A DNA stretch of 64,000 bases from Eriocheir sinensis (Eukaryota; Arthropoda; Malacostraca; Decapoda; Varunidae), in assembly GCF_024679095.1 (NCBI RefSeq), contig NC_066577.1, positions 3,651,370-3,715,369 of the forward strand, read 5' to 3'. Of the stretch, positions 61,605 through 64,000 are shown piece by piece. Numbering within the stretch: position 1 is the stretch's first letter; each line of letters opens with the position of its first letter. The position numbers and the translations under genes were made by a program. The notes beneath the pieces are model-generated. The model saw nothing but the letters and a program-made list of their open reading frames with translations. It was not told the origin of the DNA and ran no database searches.

Positions 61605-61801
61605 CACAAATTTTTATATTATTGTTGTGCTGGAAGCTTCCCTGGCGACCACAGGCCTCTAGAAGGCTCCCGGAGAAACGAGCAAGGGGGGGGAGCAAGG
61701 CAGGCCGTCCGCTCCCATGGGGCGCGGCCAGGCGCCAGGCGGGAAGTGTTGCCATCTCGCATATATTTTTGCTACATGTTCTTGTGTGATCTAAAATATA
61801 C

Positions 61802-62016
61802 TGTAACATTCTAGACTGTACTGTTCTGGATATATTAGGAGAAGAGGGCGAGAGAGTTCCAGTCTTAGTAAGCTAGTGGTAAGTGAAGAGTCAGAGTGAA
61901 GTGTACTACTAAGGAAGAATATTAAACTACAGAAGCTGTGCAAAGTGTTTACATATCTCCTCAAACGGAGTCTCCTGACGGCGACACGGAACCCAAGTAA
62001 CACGTTCGGCATAACA
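61802..62016 (+). other. Candidate 5' LTR of a gypsy-like element
   Basis: Begins TGTAACATTC and ends CATAACA, giving TG...CA termini, immediately before a primer-binding-site-like stretch. The 3' LTR is outside the window, so the start is only a guess; TGTTGCCATC at 61747 is an alternative. Confidence 0.4.
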
Positions 62017-62017
62017 C

Positions 62018-62031
62018 TGGTGTCAGGAGTG
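62018..62031 (+). other. Candidate primer-binding site
   Basis: TGGTGTCAGGAGTG lies 1 bp after the candidate LTR end and 20 bp before the gag ATG. This resembles TGGTGTCAGAAGTGG-type primer-binding sites of Ty3/gypsy elements, which pair with a host tRNA 3' end. Confidence 0.5.
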
Positions 62032-62050
62032 TAGCCATTTGTTTTTCGCC

Positions 62051-63501
62051 ATGGAGACTCGTTCCCAAGCTGCCCAGAGGGACGACATGTTGACTGAACT
62101 TTTGGAAGCCTTGAGACTACAGGGGGAGAAACAAGAAAGAGCACAGCAACAACAAGAAAGAGCACAGCAACAACAAGAAAGAGCACTCCAGGAACTCAAA
62201 GAACAACAAGAAAAAGCACACCAAGAACTCAAAGAACAACAAGAAAGAACACTCCAAGAACTCAAAGAACAACAAGAAAGAGCACAGCAACAACAAGAAG
62301 GAACACTCCAAGAACTCAAAGAACAGCTAGAAGATCGCTTCACAGGATTACAGCTACAGCTAAAAGCAGTACAAGATGGAAGTGAATCAGTGCGAAGAAG
62401 TGACTGATGTGACCACGAACTTGGGACAACGCCTGACAGAAGTGGAGAAAGAACACACAAATCTTCAACAAGAGATGGAGGTGGTACGGGAGACGACACA
62501 CAAAGAAATATTAGAAGTGCAGGGAAAGGTGAACCGTACAGAACAGGCAGTTTGTGATGTAAGTGACAGAGTGAAGGCCCTCGAAGACTGCTTGGCTGGA
62601 AACAGACAGCCAATGCCTGCAGGGGCTAGTTGTACCCAAGATGCTTCTTCTACGCAAGTCCGGGGTAGTTTGAGCCCTGCTTCGCCCCGCAAGAAGTTTC
62701 GCCAGCCCCATGAGTCTGCTGGGTTCGCCTGTTAGAAAGAAGCCTCAGGAGTTTGATGGCAAGGTCTCCTGGGAGGCTTACCGCGCTCAGTTTGAGCTGT
62801 TGGCAGCCCGGAACGGATGGGATGACCAAGAGTGCGCGGTACAGCTGGCCACTAGCCTGAAAGGGGCGGCGATGGAGGTCCTTGCTCAGCTCGATAATGC
62901 AACAAAGGGCAGCTACAGCGGGCTGGCACAGGCGCTGGAGCAACGATATGGGACCAAACACCAGAACGAGCTCTTCAGGGTTAGGTTCAGAACCCGCAAC
63001 AGGAGGCGCGGCGAGTCTCTTCAGGAACTCGCTCAGGACCTTGAGAGCATGGCACACAAGGCATACCCAGGTGCCACCCCTGACCTGCTGACGGTTTTGC
63101 TGCGTGATCAATTCATCGATGCCCTGGACAGCCCTCAGCTGAAGATACAAGTGAACCAAGCTAAACCAACATCAATGCAGGAAGCTCTGGCACGTGCCAT
63201 GGAGTTTGAGTCCTTTGTTAGGTCTAGCTTGTCAAGCTTCAGGGACGACTCGACTTCTGGCTTTAGGGCACGAAAGGGCGCTGTCAGCGACACAGACAGG
63301 TTCCAAGGAACGTGTTGGTACTGCGAGAAGGTTGGGCACAAGGAGAACGAATGCTATAAGAGGAAGAAGGAATATGAAGGTGGCGCTAAGAAGAAGCCCA
63401 GGGAAGGATCCAAGTGCTGGACCTGTGGAGAAAAGGGGCACTGGAAGAATGAGTGTCGGAAAAATGTGCCCCCAACGAGGGACCACCACTCGGGAAACTA
63501 A
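62051..63501 (+). pseudogene. Gypsy-like gag, two frameshifts
   Basis: Part 1 from ATG 62051 (METRSQAAQRDDMLTELLEA) contains a Gln/Glu-rich coiled coil built of repeated ELKEQQER and QQQQERA units. Part 2 (to 62735) continues the coiled coil in another frame (LGQRLTEVEKEHTNLQQEME). Part 3 (62710-63501) is the capsid-like domain (EFDGKVSWEAYRAQFELLAA, ALEQRYGTKHQNELFRVRFR) and two CCHC zinc knuckles, CWYCEKVGHKENEC at 63313 and CWTCGEKGHWKNEC at 63415. The knuckles bind the element RNA during particle assembly. Frames change near 62400 and between 62700 and 62735. Confidence 0.88.
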
Positions 63502-64000
63502 GGAGGACTGGTTCACGGGGGCAACGACCAGTCTGTCCTGTACATGCCCCGAAGATATCAATGTGCAGGAGAACCACCATGACGAGCTGCCAAGTGGAGG
63601 GCAAGGTCGACGGAGTGTTGTGGCCTGTGGTCGTCGACACAGGCTCGGAACGCACATTCGTGCGGCCTGACGTGGTGAGTCATCGTCGGCTTCCTAAGAC
63701 GTCGCATCGACTGTGCGGAGTCACTGGACACTATGCAGAGCTCAGAGGCCCAGTGGACGTGAAGTTTGAGCTCGGAGGAAAGGAAGAGTCCCTCTCTGTG
63801 TATGTTGCTGACATGGACGACCCCTGCATCCTAGGTATGGATTATCTTGTCTCCCACAGGTGCGAGCTGGACTTCCGCGCTAAGCAACTGACTGTAGGAG
63901 GAAGGAGGGTGCCACTGACGACTGTGCACAAGGAGGGCCTGCCAGTGACAGTCAAGCGCACCACCATTATTCCTCCGAGGTCAGAGATGCTGTTACCCTG
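63480..64000 (+). CDS. Gypsy-like pol, partial (aspartic protease)
   Basis: Open to the window end, in the frame one base back from gag. WPVVVDTGSERTFV (63621-63662) is the retropepsin active site (DTG) and CILGMDYLVSHRCELDF (from 63825) the second conserved block. The following KRTTIIPPRSEMLLP is the usual linker towards RT. No start codon is needed if it is made by frameshifting from gag; the beginning is therefore approximate. RT, RNase H and integrase are outside the window. Confidence 0.85.

Larger units (their letters stand above)
61802..64000 (+). mobile_element. Ty3/gypsy-like LTR retrotransposon, 5' part
   Basis: Candidate LTR, primer-binding site, gag and the beginning of pol (aspartic protease) in standard order; the window ends before the RT. 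Pol lies one base back relative to the last gag frame, as in elements using -1 frameshifting. Gag has two extra frameshifts, so this copy is probably defective unless they are assembly errors. Confidence 0.85.

Overview
This window looks like nuclear DNA from a large, repeat-rich arthropod genome, most probably a decapod crustacean. That is an inference from non-LTR retrotransposons of the jockey/CR1/RTE type, tRNA-derived SINEs, C2H2 zinc-finger genes of the PHECQECGKRF type and very long (TA)n, (GA)n and (CA)n tracts. There are no prokaryotic operons, rRNA genes or CRISPR arrays. The only intact host-like genes I can support are three paralogous C2H2 zinc-finger genes (4946-5605 +, 25565-26224 -, 50572-51651 -). 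Almost everything else is transposon, satellite or microsatellite.

Layout. 0-10.5 kb: a CR1-like LINE, an ORF1 with a PHD finger, zinc-finger gene 1, minisatellites and a 3.6-kb LINE whose N-terminal region has a 2A-like motif and whose RT is interrupted by a TTAA-flanked element. 10.8-17 kb: LINE fragments, four SINE families or variants, a 105-bp minisatellite and a jockey-like LINE. 17-25 kb: a possible host terminal exon, a second TTAA element, a 47-bp minisatellite of about 32 copies, a hAT remnant and a mariner-like element with an odd small ORF. 25.2-38 kb: zinc-finger gene 2 and duplicon A, broken up by an RTE LINE and a BEL/Pao LTR element that itself carries a TATCG-rich hAT-like insertion. 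38-50.4 kb: a CR1-like LINE inside a TGGC-rich repeat, a hAT element keeping the end of its transposase, a jockey-like fragment and a LINE with a deep stack of nested insertions. 50.5-59.8 kb: zinc-finger gene 3 and duplicon B, with a 2.3-kb TTAA element whose empty site is preserved in duplicon A and a 707-bp near-palindromic element with a perfect 8-bp target duplication. 60-64 kb: microsatellites and the 5' part of a Ty3/gypsy-like LTR element that runs off the window.

How it fits together. The main event is a segmental duplication: zinc-finger genes 2 and 3 sit in duplicons A and B, same orientation, about 25 kb apart, and an inverted shorter copy surrounds gene 1. Because A and B were once the same, each works as an empty-site control for insertions in the other. 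This supports insertion boundaries of several elements directly from sequence. I see no previously undescribed multi-gene system. The strongest candidates for novelty are the TTAA-flanked non-autonomous families, the palindromic hAT-like element, the mariner-like element with a splice-acceptor-preceded ORF, and the SINE with two alternative tRNA-like heads.
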